Assembly: GCA_965247585.1 (NCBI GenBank) | Contig: CBDFHC010000002.1 | Span: 124,001 to 188,000 of the forward strand | DNA: 64,000 nucleotides | Reading direction: 5' to 3' | Origin: CBDFHC01 sp965247585 | Lineage (GTDB): Bacteria > Chloroflexota > Dehalococcoidia > Lucifugimonadales > GCA-2712585 | In this document: positions 33,753 through 41,124 of the stretch, piece by piece | Layout of the letters: every line of letters starts with the position of its first letter | Numbering within the stretch: the stretch's first letter is position 1 | Notes under the pieces: generated by a model | The model's database searches: none | Seen by the model: the letters and a program-made list of their open reading frames with translations, nothing else | Told to the model about the DNA's origin: nothing | Program-made: the position numbers and the translations under genes

Positions 33753-34658
33753 GTGGCAGACAAGGAGACCGTGGGGTTTATTGGATTGGGGATTATGGGG
33801 TTGCCGATGAGCCGCAACCTGCTGAAGTCAGGATATGCAGTGGTGGCCTACAACCGAACGCGCAGCAAGGCGGAAGTGCTGGGGAATGAGGGAGCGAAGG
33901 TGGCGGACACACCGGCGGAGGTGGCCCGGCAAGCGACGGTAATCATTACGATGGTGGCGGATTCGCCGGACGTTGAGGAGGTGGTGCTGGGCAAGGGTGG
34001 GGTGCTGGAAGGGATAAGGGCGGACTCGGTGGTGATAGACATGAGCAGCATCTCGCCGTCGGTGACGCGAGAGATAGCCGGGAAGTTGGGGGAGAAGGGG
34101 GCGCACATGCTGGATGCCCCGGTGAGCGGCAGCTCCTGGGCCGCGGCGGACGGGACGCTTTCGATCATGGTAGGAGGCGAAGACGGGATTTTCGAACGGT
34201 GCCTGCCGGTGTTCGAGGCGATGGGGTCGCGGATTATCCACATAGGCCCCAACGGGATGGGGCAAACGGCCAAGCTGGTGAACCAGGTGATTGTGGGAGG
34301 GACGCTAGCGGCGGTGTGCGAGGGGCTCACGCTGGGCGCCAAGGCCGGGGTGGACCTGGATAAGACGTTCCAGGCGGTAAGCGGCGGCGCGGCGAACTCG
34401 TGGCAACTGGAGAACTTGGGCTCCCGGATATTGAAGCGGGACTTCGCCCCAGGTTTCGCGGTAAAGCTGATGCTGAAGGACCAGCGGCTGATTAACCAGA
34501 CGGCAGAGGAGATGCAGCTACCGCTGCCGGTCTCCGCGGTGGCGCGGCAGTTTTTCTATCTGTTGGGCCAGCGAGGGTTGGGCGAAGAAGGGACGCAGGC
34601 GTACGTGAAGGGGCTGGAGGAGATGGGGAACGTGACGGTGAGGGGTGACGCCGGGTGA
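33753..34658 (+). CDS. NAD(P)-dependent beta-hydroxyacid dehydrogenase (3-HIBDH/GarR-like)
   Basis: The 301-residue protein has a Rossmann start VGFIGLGIMGLPMSRNLLKSGY (GxGxxG, residues 7-28), NRTRSKAE for the NADP ribose end, DAPVSGSSWAAADGTLSIMVGG (substrate binding), GQTAKLVNQ with the catalytic Lys, and KDQRLINQTAEEMQLPLPV. It fits tartronate-semialdehyde or 3-hydroxyisobutyrate dehydrogenases; the substrate cannot be fixed. GTG 33753 follows GAGGAGG. It diverges from sucC by about 150 bases and converges with the Nudix gene, 19 bases away. Confidence 0.92.
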   Translation: MADKETVGFIGLGIMGLPMSRNLLKSGYAVVAYNRTRSKAEVLGNEGAKVADTPAEVARQATVIITMVADSPDVEEVVLGKGGVLEGIRADSVVIDMSSISPSVTREIAGKLGEKGAHMLDAPVSGSSWAAADGTLSIMVGGEDGIFERCLPVFEAMGSRIIHIGPNGMGQTAKLVNQVIVGGTLAAVCEGLTLGAKAGVDLDKTFQAVSGGAANSWQLENLGSRILKRDFAPGFAVKLMLKDQRLINQTAEEMQLPLPVSAVARQFFYLLGQRGLGEEGTQAYVKGLEEMGNVTVRGDAG

Positions 34659-34677
34659 GAGGGGCGTCAGCCAGGGC

Positions 34678-35166
34678 TTAAAGTGACCGCCACTTTTCAA
34701 GCACCTGGCGGTCGCGTGGGAAGGCGAGAGGAGGAAGCTGGTCCGGGCTGAAAAAGCCCACTTCGGACACTTCCTGGCTGGCGACGGAGGCTGTGCCATC
34801 GATTATTTTTCCGGCGTAGGCAGCCAGCACCACAGTAGCGCCGGCTTCTGAGAATAGACCTATCAGGCAGGTGATCTCGACTTCGAGGCCTGTTTCTTCG
34901 CGGACCTCCCGCGCGGCGGCCTGCTCGACGTTCTCGCCCCGATCAACGTATCCGCCGGGGAAGCCCCAGAGGCCGAGGCCAGGCTCGGTGTTGCGGCGGA
35001 CCATGAGAATTTGATCGCCGCACGGAACAACCACGGTGGCGGCCAGCTTCGGGTCGTAGTAGAGGACGTTGCCGCAGCTTGGGCAGACGGGACGCCGTGT
35101 GCCGTGGGCGTTTCGCACCTCCAGCGCCGAGGCGCAGCGGGGACAGTAGCGGTCGTCATCAACCAT
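34678..35166 (-). CDS. Nudix hydrolase with N-terminal zinc ribbon
   Basis: 162 residues from ATG 35166. Residues 8-34 (YCPRCASALEVR, then VCPSCG) look like a zinc ribbon with two CxxC pairs. Residues about 70-92 give the Nudix box GGYVDRGENVEQAAAREVREETGL with the spacing G-x5-E-x7-REVREETG. Such proteins hydrolyse nucleoside diphosphate compounds, for example NADH, ADP-ribose or damaged nucleotides. The frame stays open to 35601 upstream, but that extension is Pro/Ala-rich without family match, so I reject it. It diverges from the FAD/Fe-S gene. Confidence 0.88.
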   Translation of the reverse strand: MVDDDRYCPRCASALEVRNAHGTRRPVCPSCGNVLYYDPKLAATVVVPCGDQILMVRRNTEPGLGLWGFPGGYVDRGENVEQAAAREVREETGLEVEITCLIGLFSEAGATVVLAAYAGKIIDGTASVASQEVSEVGFFSPDQLPPLAFPRDRQVLEKWRSL

Positions 35167-35327
35167 TAGCGTGAAGATACCATAGGGGAGGGCGGTTGCC
35201 CAATTAGGGTTTAGCCTGTGAGGGGGATGGGCAGCGTTAGTGGCGGTGGATAATGGACTGGTGCAGGCGGGGTTCCAACGTTGCCCCGGCACGGCGGCTG
35301 GGCTAAAGTAGGGCCACTTCTCAAGAT

Positions 35328-38222
35328 ATGGATTTGCGTATGAATGTACGAGTGCAACAAGGCCAGGAGCTGGAGCAGGAGCTGAAAAGGCATGTCCAAG
35401 GGGACGTGCGGTTTGACGCGTTCTCCAAGGTGCTGTACAGCACGGACGCCAGTATCTACCAGATGGAGCCGGTGGGTGTGGTGCTGCCCAAGGGCAAGGA
35501 CGACGTGCTAGCGGTGGTAGACGTGGCCAGGCGCAACGGGGTGCCGGTGATGCCGCGGGGAGGGGGGACCAGCCTTGCTGGGCAAACGGTGAACCACGCA
35601 ATAGTGATGGACTTCTCCAAGTATATGAACGGCGTATTAGAGGTTAGCCAGGAAGGTAGCTGGGCACGGGTGCAGCCGGGTGTGGTGGTGGACCATTTGA
35701 ACCGGGAACTGGCGCAGTATGGCCTTCAATACGCGCCGGACCCATCCACCACCAGCCGAGCGACGGTGGGAGGGGGAATTGGGAACAACTCGTGCGGGGC
35801 GCATTCGGTGATTTATGGAAAGACCAACGACCAGGTAATCAGCGTCGGGACGGTGCTGTCGGACGGGGCAGAAGCGGAATTTGGGGAGATTTCAGGCGCC
35901 GAATTGGAGGCCAAGCTCACCGGGGATGGGCTGGAATCGGACATATACCGGCGGGTGATGGAAATTGCGAGGGAGAACCGCGCCGAGATAGACGCGCGCT
36001 TTCCAAATATTTCCAGGAGGGTGAGCGGATATAACCTGGAGCAGTTCCTGGGAGACCGTCCGATAAATATGTCGCAGATGGTGGTGGGGTCGGAGGGGAC
36101 GCTGTGCGTCATAACTGAGGCGAAAGTGAAGTTGGTGCCGAGGCCGAAAATGACGGCGGTGGCGGTGCTCCATTTCCGTGAGATTGTGGAGGCGTGCGAG
36201 GCGACGATGCCGGTGCTGGAGCACGGTCCTTCGGCGGTAGAGCTGATCGGCAGTATGTTGCTGGAGCGGACCCGAGCGTCGGTGGGATTTTCCCGATTGA
36301 TGACCTTTATAGAAGGGGAACCGGGGGCTGTGCTGGCGGTGGAGTTCTACGGTGAGTCGGAGGCGGAGCTGAAGTCCAAGGTGGACGCGTTGGAAGAGGC
36401 GATGCGCAAGAGGGGGATGGGTTACGCCTGCGTAAAGCTGCTGGATAGCGCCAGCCAGGCGAGGCTGTGGAGTGCGCGCAAGGCGGGCCTGGGGATCCTG
36501 ATGAGCATTCGCGGGGACACTAAACCGATCCCGTTCGTGGAGGACACGGCGGTGCCACCGGAGAAGCTGGGCCTCTTCGTGGAGCGATTTGACCAGATAG
36601 TGCGGTCCTACGGCACGGAGGCGGGGTACTACGGCCACGCCAGTGAAGGCTGTCTGCACATCCGGCCTCAGGTAAGCCTGAAGACCCAAGACGGGATGGA
36701 AACGATGTTCTCCATGGCCTCGGACGTGGGGGACCTGGTGAAGGAGTTCGGCGGCGCGTTCAGCGGGGAGCACGGGGATGGGATTGTCAGGGGGGTGTGG
36801 ACGGAGAAGATGTTCGGGCCGGAGATTTACCGGGCGTTCCAGGAGGTAAAGGCGGCCTGGGACCCGCAGGGGATCATGAATCCGGGGAAGATCATAGACT
36901 GCCCGCCGATGACGGAGAACCTGCGCTACGGGCAGGAGTATTCGGTGCTTTCGCTGGACACGGTGCTGGACTTTTCGACGGACGAAGGGTTCGGCGGCGC
37001 GGTGGAGATGTGCAACGGCATGGGGGACTGCCGCAAGGACGGGGGGACGATGTGTCCTTCGTATATGGTGACGCGGGAGGAGGAGCATTCAACCCGAGGG
37101 CGGGCGAACCTGCTGAGGGCGGTGCTCTCGGGGAAGCTGCCCGCGAAAACGATGACGGGCCGGAGGCTGTACGAGGCGTTGGACCTGTGTTTGGAGTGCA
37201 AGGGCTGCAAGGGGGAGTGCCCCTCCACGGTGGACATGGCGAAGCTGAAGTACGAGTACCTACACCAGTACAACGAGGCGAACGGGGTATCGCTTCGCTC
37301 CCGGCTATTCGCCAACATCAACACGCTGAGCCGGTGGGGGAGTCGACTGGCGCCAATGTCCAATTGGGGAGGGAAGCTGCCAGGGGTGAGGGCGCTGATG
37401 CGCTGGGCGCTGGGCATCCACGAGCGGCGTCCGCTGCCCATCTTCGCGCCGGAGCCGTTTCCGGCGTGGTTCGAGAAGCACACGCCGCTGGGGACCGGCG
37501 ACGCCGGGGAGGTGGTGCTGTTCAACGACACGTTCATGAACTACAACCTGCCGCAGGTGGGCGTGGCGGCGACGGAACTGCTGGAGAAGGCGGGCTTTCG
37601 TGTGGTGCTGGCAAATGGGGCGTGCTGCGGGCGGCCTATGATTTCCAAGGGGATGCTGACGGAGGCCAAAGATAACGCGAGACGAAACGTGGACCTGCTG
37701 CTGCCCTACGTACGGCAGGGGACGCTGGTGGTGGGCTGCGAGCCGAGTTGTCTGTTGACGTTGAAAGACGAGTACCCGGACCTGCTTAGGGACGAGGCTT
37801 CTAAGGAGGTGGCGGCGGCCAGCTATCTGATTGACGAGTTCCTGGACGGGCTAAATGAAAAGGGAGAGCTTAACCTGGAGTTCTCCGACTTGACGAAGAA
37901 GGTCTTGTTCCACGGGCACTGCCACCAGAAGGCGCTGTTGGGCACGGGGGCGTCCGTCAGGGCGCTGAGGATGCCAGCCGGGTACCAGGTGGAAGAGGTG
38001 AACTCGGGCTGCTGCGGTATGGCGGGATCGTTTGGGTTTGAGAAAGAGCACTACGACGTGTCCATGGCCATTGGCAGTCAGCGGCTCTTCCCGGCGGTGG
38101 CGGAGAAGGGGGACGACTGGGAGGTGGCGGTGATGGGCGTTTCCTGCCGCCAGCAGGTGGAGCACGGCACAAACCGGCGGCCGCGGCACCTGGTTGAGGT
38201 GCTTAGGGACGCGGTGCGGTGA
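35328..38222 (+). CDS. FAD-linked oxidase fused to Fe-S/CCG-domain protein (GlcD-GlcF/YdiJ-type)
   Basis: 964 residues. Residues about 45-270 form the FAD-binding PCMH domain (MPRGGGTSLAGQTVNHAIVMD, GGGIGNNSCGAHSVIYG). About 280-520 is the FAD-oxidase C domain with HASEGCLHIRP and GAFSGEHGDG. About 560-660 holds two 4Fe-4S motifs (CNGMGDCRKDGGTMCPS and CLECKGCKGECPS). About 730-950 carries two CCG domains (NGACCGRPMISKG, HGHCHQKALLG, NSGCCGMAGSFG). It oxidises a 2-hydroxyacid such as D-lactate or glycolate and passes electrons through Fe-S clusters to the membrane pool, by analogy to relatives. A second ATG at 35340 is an equal start; neither has a good ribosome site. The gene stands alone. 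Confidence 0.9.
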   Translation: MDLRMNVRVQQGQELEQELKRHVQGDVRFDAFSKVLYSTDASIYQMEPVGVVLPKGKDDVLAVVDVARRNGVPVMPRGGGTSLAGQTVNHAIVMDFSKYMNGVLEVSQEGSWARVQPGVVVDHLNRELAQYGLQYAPDPSTTSRATVGGGIGNNSCGAHSVIYGKTNDQVISVGTVLSDGAEAEFGEISGAELEAKLTGDGLESDIYRRVMEIARENRAEIDARFPNISRRVSGYNLEQFLGDRPINMSQMVVGSEGTLCVITEAKVKLVPRPKMTAVAVLHFREIVEACEATMPVLEHGPSAVELIGSMLLERTRASVGFSRLMTFIEGEPGAVLAVEFYGESEAELKSKVDALEEAMRKRGMGYACVKLLDSASQARLWSARKAGLGILMSIRGDTKPIPFVEDTAVPPEKLGLFVERFDQIVRSYGTEAGYYGHASEGCLHIRPQVSLKTQDGMETMFSMASDVGDLVKEFGGAFSGEHGDGIVRGVWTEKMFGPEIYRAFQEVKAAWDPQGIMNPGKIIDCPPMTENLRYGQEYSVLSLDTVLDFSTDEGFGGAVEMCNGMGDCRKDGGTMCPSYMVTREEEHSTRGRANLLRAVLSGKLPAKTMTGRRLYEALDLCLECKGCKGECPSTVDMAKLKYEYLHQYNEANGVSLRSRLFANINTLSRWGSRLAPMSNWGGKLPGVRALMRWALGIHERRPLPIFAPEPFPAWFEKHTPLGTGDAGEVVLFNDTFMNYNLPQVGVAATELLEKAGFRVVLANGACCGRPMISKGMLTEAKDNARRNVDLLLPYVRQGTLVVGCEPSCLLTLKDEYPDLLRDEASKEVAAASYLIDEFLDGLNEKGELNLEFSDLTKKVLFHGHCHQKALLGTGASVRALRMPAGYQVEEVNSGCCGMAGSFGFEKEHYDVSMAIGSQRLFPAVAEKGDDWEVAVMGVSCRQQVEHGTNRRPRHLVEVLRDAVR

Positions 38223-38250
38223 CGGCTTTCGGTAGCTACGAAGGGGCCGG

Positions 38251-39075
38251 CTAGTCGAGGGACTCCAGCACCCCCTGGACGATCAGTATGGCACCGACGG
38301 CGAGCAAGATGCCGGAGAGGGTCAGGACGAGGCTGCCTACGCTGATCCTGCCGGTGAACCTGGCGCCAATGTTTGAGCCAACCATGCCGGAGAGTCCCAT
38401 GGTGACCAGTAACGGCAGGTCTATCTCTCCCTGGATGCCATGACCCGCGGCGCCGAAGAGTCCGAGGGCGGCCCCGATGATGAGGTTGGAGCCGGCAGCG
38501 ACTCGGGGGTCCATTCGCAGCATCCGAATCATGACGGGGAGGCGTAAGCTGCCGAGTATCAGCCCCACCGCACCGCCAATAAGACCTATTGTGAGGCCAA
38601 CGATCCCGCCGGTGAAACCTCTGGTGGTGGGAGGGGGCCCTGGCGCTGGAGGTGCGAGACCTTCACCGGCGGAGGAAGCGGCTTTGAGGCGGGTCCACAT
38701 TTTGTAAAATTCCACCGCCTGCCAGGTAACCAGCAAACCGACCGCCGCGATAAGGGCGCCCGACGGCGCCACACCGCTGAAGAGTCCGCCCAAAAAGCCG
38801 CCTGCCACGGAGGGTAATCCTATCCAGAGGACGGCGGTTAGGTTAACCCGGCGTTGGGTGAGGTGGCGGTAGCCGCCGGCTAAGGAGGCGAGGGCACTGA
38901 CGGCGATGTTGGTGCCGGCGGCGATTCTAGGGTCCAGGCCGGTGAGGAGAATGGCGGGCAGGCGCATGGTGCCCAACGCCAGACCGACGAAGCCGCCCAA
39001 CAGGCCCACCAGGAAGGAGACGAGGGCGAGGACTGCGATCTGCCAGAGAGCGAGGCCGGTGGAGAAGTCCAGCAC
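38251..39075 (-). CDS. TauE/SafE-family membrane exporter
   Basis: The 274-residue protein has about eight hydrophobic helices arranged as two related halves; each half carries LGGFVGLALGTMRLP or GGAVGLILGSLRLP followed by DPRIAAGTNI or DPRVAAGSNL. This pseudo-twofold repeat is typical of TauE/SafE (DUF81), linked to export of sulfite, sulfonate-derived or other organic anions. A polar loop with PAPGPPPTTR joins the halves. GTG 39075 is the start, with only a weak ribosome site. It lies 27 bases downstream of folB on the same strand and may ride on that transcript. Confidence 0.88.
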   Translation of the reverse strand: MLDFSTGLALWQIAVLALVSFLVGLLGGFVGLALGTMRLPAILLTGLDPRIAAGTNIAVSALASLAGGYRHLTQRRVNLTAVLWIGLPSVAGGFLGGLFSGVAPSGALIAAVGLLVTWQAVEFYKMWTRLKAASSAGEGLAPPAPGPPPTTRGFTGGIVGLTIGLIGGAVGLILGSLRLPVMIRMLRMDPRVAAGSNLIIGAALGLFGAAGHGIQGEIDLPLLVTMGLSGMVGSNIGARFTGRISVGSLVLTLSGILLAVGAILIVQGVLESLD

Positions 39076-39102
39076 GGAGGGACCGTTTGGTGTGGCGGGA
39101 CG

Positions 39103-39483
39103 CTAGTCCCTGGTGCGGTACAGCTCAACGCCCGCGGCGCTGAGGACGGCGCCTTTGATAGGCGGGCGAGTTTTTTTTAGCCTGACTCGGACGGCCAGGA
39201 TGGGGAAGGAGTCCAGCAGCCGTTGAGCGATAGACTCGGCGACTGATTCAAGGAGGTCTTTGGTCGGGGCTTCCATCTCGGCTTTGACGGCGCGGTAGAG
39301 GTGGGTATAGCTGATGGTATCGGAGATGCGGTCGGAGAGACCGGCGGCGCGGAGGTCAAGCTCCGCTTCCAGGTCAACGACGAAGGGCTGTCCGACTTCG
39401 CGTTCTTCGGCGTTTCGGCCGTGGAAGGCGTAGAACTGGAGGCCTTCCAGGAAGATCCGGTCCGGATGGGGCTGGGCCGTCAC
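39103..39483 (-). CDS. folB: Dihydroneopterin aldolase
   Basis: The 126-residue protein starts DRIFLEGLQFYAFHGRNAEEREVGQPFVVDLEAELD, the FolB signature, and has SYTHLYRAVKAEM and LLESVAESIAQRLLD. It converts dihydroneopterin to 6-hydroxymethyl-dihydropterin plus glycolaldehyde in folate synthesis. Its GTG start at 39483 overlaps the stop of the HpcH-type gene (GTGA), so the two are translationally coupled although their products belong to different pathways. folC is far away at about 61 kb. Confidence 0.92.
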   Translation of the reverse strand: MTAQPHPDRIFLEGLQFYAFHGRNAEEREVGQPFVVDLEAELDLRAAGLSDRISDTISYTHLYRAVKAEMEAPTKDLLESVAESIAQRLLDSFPILAVRVRLKKTRPPIKGAVLSAAGVELYRTRD

Positions 39484-40355
39484 CGTCGTGTGTCTATCTC
39501 CCGCACCAACTCCAGGAGGCTGCGGGCGCGTTTGACCACGGGGACGTCTACCATGCGGCCGTCCAGGGCCAAGGCGCCGCGTCCGCCAGCCTCAGCCTCA
39601 TCCCAGGCCGCCAAAACGCGGCGGGCGTACTCGATATCGGAGTCCGACGGGCTGAAGACGCGATTGATAGTGTCTAGCTGGGCGGGATGGATGGCGAATT
39701 TGCCCTTGTACCCCAGCGCGGCGGCGTCCTGGGCCTCCAGTGCCAGGCCTTCGGCGTCGCGAAAGCGCACGTAGGGGGTGTCCAAGGCGACGATGCCGGA
39801 GGCCCGGGCGGCCAGGGGGACCAGCGACCGGGAAAAGCGCATCTCGTCACCCTGATCGGTGCGCTGGATGCCCATATCGTGGGTGTAATCCTCGGCGCCG
39901 AAGGCGAGGGCTACGACACGAGGGGAAGCGGTGGCGATGTGCCGGGCGTCCATTACGGCAGCGGCGCTCTCTATCCAAGGGATGATTTTCACAGTGCCGG
40001 GGTCTATGCCAAGCCTGACCTCCGCGGCGTTGAGCAGGTTGTGGCACTGTTGAATGTGCCACGGGGAATTCACCTTGCCGATGCTGATGGCATAAATATG
40101 TGGTCCCAGGACGGCATCAATCTCCGAGCCGGTAAGCCCGGTGTCCAGCGAGTTCAGCCTGACGGCGATTTTTTGACCTCGCCCCGCCAGTGTAGGGCCC
40201 AACTCCGCTACCAGGTCCGCGGCGGCGGCCTTCTCGGCAGGCGGGACGGAATCTTCCAGGTCAGCCACCAGGACATCAGCATCAAAGTAGCGGGCTTTCT
40301 CCAGCATGTCGAGGCGGTTTCCCGGGATAAACTGGAGGCTTCTGAGCAGGTCCAC
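39480..40355 (-). CDS. HpcH/HpaI or CitE-type aldolase/lyase
   Basis: 291 residues from GTG 40355 (AGGAG 8 bases upstream). The CitE-like TIM barrel is shown by RSLQFIPGNRLDMLEKARYFDADVLVADLEDSVPPAEK, IAVRLNSLDTG, KIIPWIESAAAVMDA (Glu metal ligand), VALAFGAEDYTHDMG (Asp metal ligand) and KGKFAIHPAQLDTINRVFSPS. Family reactions are cleavages of citramalyl-, malyl- or 3-hydroxyacyl-CoA type compounds with Mg. The frame is open further upstream without family match. It overlaps folB by four bases. The specific substrate is unclear. Confidence 0.9.
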   Translation of the reverse strand: MDLLRSLQFIPGNRLDMLEKARYFDADVLVADLEDSVPPAEKAAAADLVAELGPTLAGRGQKIAVRLNSLDTGLTGSEIDAVLGPHIYAISIGKVNSPWHIQQCHNLLNAAEVRLGIDPGTVKIIPWIESAAAVMDARHIATASPRVVALAFGAEDYTHDMGIQRTDQGDEMRFSRSLVPLAARASGIVALDTPYVRFRDAEGLALEAQDAAALGYKGKFAIHPAQLDTINRVFSPSDSDIEYARRVLAAWDEAEAGGRGALALDGRMVDVPVVKRARSLLELVREIDTRR

Positions 40356-40686
40356 AGATGAGTCTCCTTGACGGCTTAAGGTGCAGGCCGACGTTCTGTA
40401 AGGTGACAGGCGCTGAGCGGGAGCAGGGATTCTTGATGCGGTTGGGACCAACTCGAGGTTTCCGCCAAGCGCCTGGAGCAAGGGGGAGTATAACATCGGC
40501 GAAGTAGCTGCCAAAGAGAGCTAATCGTTTGCGGGCGTCTCCCTGTTATCGGACAATCTAGGCAGCATGCGGTTGCGATCGGCACTACCAGGTATGAAAA
40601 TTTGGGCTGGGAGTGGCTAGCAAGCCACCGCACAGGTCCTTTGGGGCTGATCACGGAAGGCGAAGCGTTAGCCGCTCCAAAGGGTT

Positions 40687-40768
40687 GCGAATCCGAGGCT
40701 GGTGGTTCCCACCCACCCGCCCAGGAAGGTTTTTAAAAGTTTTTCTGAGGGACACCCTCAGACTCCCG
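40687..40768 (+). repeat. Dispersed repeat A, copy 3
   Basis: AATCCGAGGCTGGTGGTTCC, CACCCGCCCAGGAAGGTTTTT, then the perfect hairpin core CTGAGGGACACCCTCAG at 40745-40761, followed by ACTCCC as in copy 2. Confidence 0.75.
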
Positions 40769-40936
40769 GCAGGGAACTTGGGTTCCCTGCATTCTCGTGT
40801 ACGGTTGGAATACAGGTACGGACAATGCATTTTCCGGCGGCATAAGGCATGGCTATTAAGAACGGCACCACCGGGTATGAAAATAGAGGTTGGTATGGAC
40901 GGAAGGGTATGCCAGAGCAGGATATGCTCTCCCAGC

Positions 40937-40980
40937 ACACCCAGATTCCTCGATCCTCACGGGCGGACTCAGAATGACAT
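40937..40980 (+). repeat. Dispersed repeat B, copy 2
   Basis: CACCCAGATTCCTCGATCC followed by TCACGGGCGGACTCAGAATG; counterpart of 25785-25830 with few changes. Confidence 0.7.
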
Positions 40981-41010
40981 GGTGGGGGCGGAATGCGGTA
41001 TGGGCTCGTC

Positions 41011-41045
41011 CTTCGAGAGCCTCAGGATGAGCGGGTTGAAGGCGC
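41011..41045 (+). repeat. Dispersed repeat C, copy 2
   Basis: CTTCGAGAGCCTCAGGATGA then GCGGGTTGAAGGCG; counterpart of 26139-26173. Confidence 0.65.
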
Positions 41046-41124
41046 AGGTCCGGTTTTATTTTCGGGACAATCTAGGCAGCATGCGCGGAAGGGATACGTA
41101 ATTGACCAGTCCGGCTAGTAACGG

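Larger units (their letters stand above)
40551..41085 (+). repeat. 21-base direct repeat bracketing the repeat cluster
   Basis: The segment beginning GGACAATCTAGGCAGCATGC occurs exactly at 40551-40571 and 41065-41085, same orientation, 514 bases apart. Everything between is gene-free and includes repeats A, B and C. It may be a duplication trace of insertion or part of a longer repeat unit. Confidence 0.7.
40356..41124. other. Gene-free stretch with repeat cluster, second locus
   Basis: No coding frame is convincing. It contains one copy each of repeats A, B and C in the same order and orientation as at 25.6-26.2 kb, a second pair of related segments at about 40580-40610 and 40863-40893 (CACCACCGGGTATGAAAAT-type), and a 21-base exact direct repeat at 40551-40571 and 41065-41085 that brackets them all. 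Confidence 0.65.

Noticed and set aside
34678..35601. Longer Nudix protein starting at 35601
   Set aside because: The extra 145 residues are Pro/Ala-rich and match no family; the zinc ribbon begins right after ATG 35166.
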